Positions 63,319-64,000 of a stretch of DNA of 64,000 bases are shown here, in pieces. The position numbers and the translations under genes are program-made. How positions within the stretch are numbered: position 1 is the stretch's first letter; each line of letters opens with the position of its first letter. The DNA comes from Thiothrix eikelboomii (GTDB lineage Bacteria > Pseudomonadota > Gammaproteobacteria > Thiotrichales > Thiotrichaceae): positions 1 to 64,000 of the forward strand of contig NZ_FUYB01000011.1 in the NCBI RefSeq assembly GCF_900167255.1, given 5' to 3'. Under the pieces are notes generated by a model. That model had not been told where the DNA came from and made no database searches. It saw only the letters and a list, made by a program, of their open reading frames with translations.

Positions 63319-64000
63319 TTATTCTAAGCCTTTTTTTAGCTCAGTGGCTAAGCGCTTATCCAGCTTTTGATCTAAATAGAGACCGAAATAAGGTTGGCCG
63401 AGGTCTCTATAAGACCATAATGACCAACTCAAACCGGCTGCATTCATTACGCTCATGGTGTCACGTACTAAATTATAACGTGAAGCCCCCGGTGCTGTGG
63501 ATAAAGCCCCAAACTCGCCGACATATAAAGGCAGATTATTCGTGCTCGCCCAAGTCAGATAGGGCTGCAAATCCTTTGCTAAACGTGCCTTATCATAATA
63601 CTCTCGGCTACCATTATAATAATCAAAGCGGATTCCAAATTCCCCGTGCTCCATTTCGGGTGCATATACCCAAGTTTGGAAACGGATTTTGTCGCCAGCT
63701 TTTATCTTCACTAAAGGCTCAGTATAAAACTGATTCACTTGACTCCAACTCCCCCCACCTGAGTTACCGCTAATTTTTAAGCTAGCGATACCATTCGCAG
63801 AAGTGGCTGGCCGATTCACCGTGCGATCCCAAGTTCCGCTAAAATCACCTGAGCCACTGAAGCGCCAACTCGCTGGCAATTGAGCATTCACCACGGATGC
63901 TTGCTCTAGGCTTGGATTCGACATATTGAATTTCACGCCATTATGCGTAATGGAAAAATCATCAAACCAAACCTCACCAATGCGCCCCGCCGCACCTAAT
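63319..64000 (-). CDS. GH5-like glycoside hydrolase, 5'-truncated by window
   Basis: The frame is open from the window end to the stop at 63319, about 227 residues, so the N-terminus is missing. The end resembles a GH5 cellulase-type TIM barrel: ASTNNLPLYVGEFGALSTAPG carries the nucleophile Glu in the last part, and GLSWSLWSYRDLGQPYFGLYL follows. Before it sits a beta-rich stretch, RIGEVWFDDFSITHNG to GEFGIRFDYYNGS, which looks like a carbohydrate-binding domain inserted in the barrel. It likely cuts a beta-linked polysaccharide; the substrate and signal peptide cannot be seen. Confidence 0.75.
   Translation of the reverse strand, partial: LGAAGRIGEVWFDDFSITHNGVKFNMSNPSLEQASVVNAQLPASWRFSGSGDFSGTWDRTVNRPATSANGIASLKISGNSGGGSWSQVNQFYTEPLVKIKAGDKIRFQTWVYAPEMEHGEFGIRFDYYNGSREYYDKARLAKDLQPYLTWASTNNLPLYVGEFGALSTAPGASRYNLVRDTMSVMNAAGLSWSLWSYRDLGQPYFGLYLDQKLDKRLATELKKGLE

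Overview
The window reads as a chromosomal segment of a gammaproteobacterium with moderate GC, most likely in or near the Thiotrichales (Thiothrix-like). This is inferred from familiar gammaproteobacterial neighbourhoods (gltX beside tRNA-Ala and tRNA-Glu; pgeF-rluD divergent from bamD; rpe-gph-trpE; alaC-hom-thrC; coaBC-dut; an RpoS-type sigma factor) and from general protein character. No marker gene was compared with a database. Most of the window is ordinary core genome. Three stretches look accessory: the IS end at the left edge, the sugar-use cassette (9.8-20.2 kb) and the patch at 47.6-50.4 kb.

Layout. 0-0.33 kb: right end of an IS5-superfamily element cut by the window edge. 0.35-2.5 kb: PhoP/PhoQ-type two-component system. 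2.5-7.4 kb: giant periplasmic alpha-2-macroglobulin-like protein without the thioester cysteine. 7.5-9.5 kb: two identical tRNA-Glu genes, a small membrane protein, tRNA-Ala(GGC) and gltX. 9.8-20.2 kb: one leftward cassette with a ROK repressor, a Gfo/Idh dehydrogenase, a TIM-barrel isomerase, an alpha/beta hydrolase, a ROK sugar kinase, a glucose/mannose-type ABC importer (binding protein, two permeases, ATPase) and glycerate kinase. A palindromic operator lies between the repressor gene and the rest. 20.4-26.3 kb: hexapeptide protein, pgpA, a VIT-like membrane protein, and the threonine/alanine genes thrC, hom and an AlaC-type aminotransferase. 26.4-31.4 kb: Mth938-like protein, rpoS with a long leader, an ECF-sigma operon and a YpfJ-type metallopeptidase.

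31.4-43.7 kb: M17 aminopeptidase; a tightly coupled six-gene operon (RDD, SpoIIM, DUF4129, DUF4350, MoxR ATPase, DUF58); a SWIM-SNF2 helicase; mscL. 43.7-47.6 kb: radC, coaBC, dut, a glycine-zipper lipoprotein and an unknown membrane protein. 47.6-50.4 kb: a frameshifted secreted-protein gene, an IS3 transposase fragment, a membrane protein overlapping a GxSxG hydrolase (possibly an immunity/effector pair) and an exported protein of unknown function. 50.5-58.1 kb: metA with an unknown P-loop protein, sucA closed by a strong terminator, pgeF, rluD and bamD. 58.2-60.3 kb: three tandem small outer-membrane barrel paralogues. 60.3-63.3 kb: rpe, gph, a short Trp-rich leader peptide with an attenuator-like hairpin, and trpE. 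63.3-64 kb: 3' part of a GH5-like glycoside hydrolase running off the window.

The strongest regulatory findings are the probable trp attenuator whose leader ATG overlaps the gph stop codon, the ROK operator at 18.9 kb, and strong hairpins between the sugar-binding-protein and permease genes and after sucA. I did not find an unmistakable new system. The best candidates are the overlapping hydrolase/membrane pair near an IS scar, the metA-linked P-loop protein, and the sugar cassette of undefined substrate.
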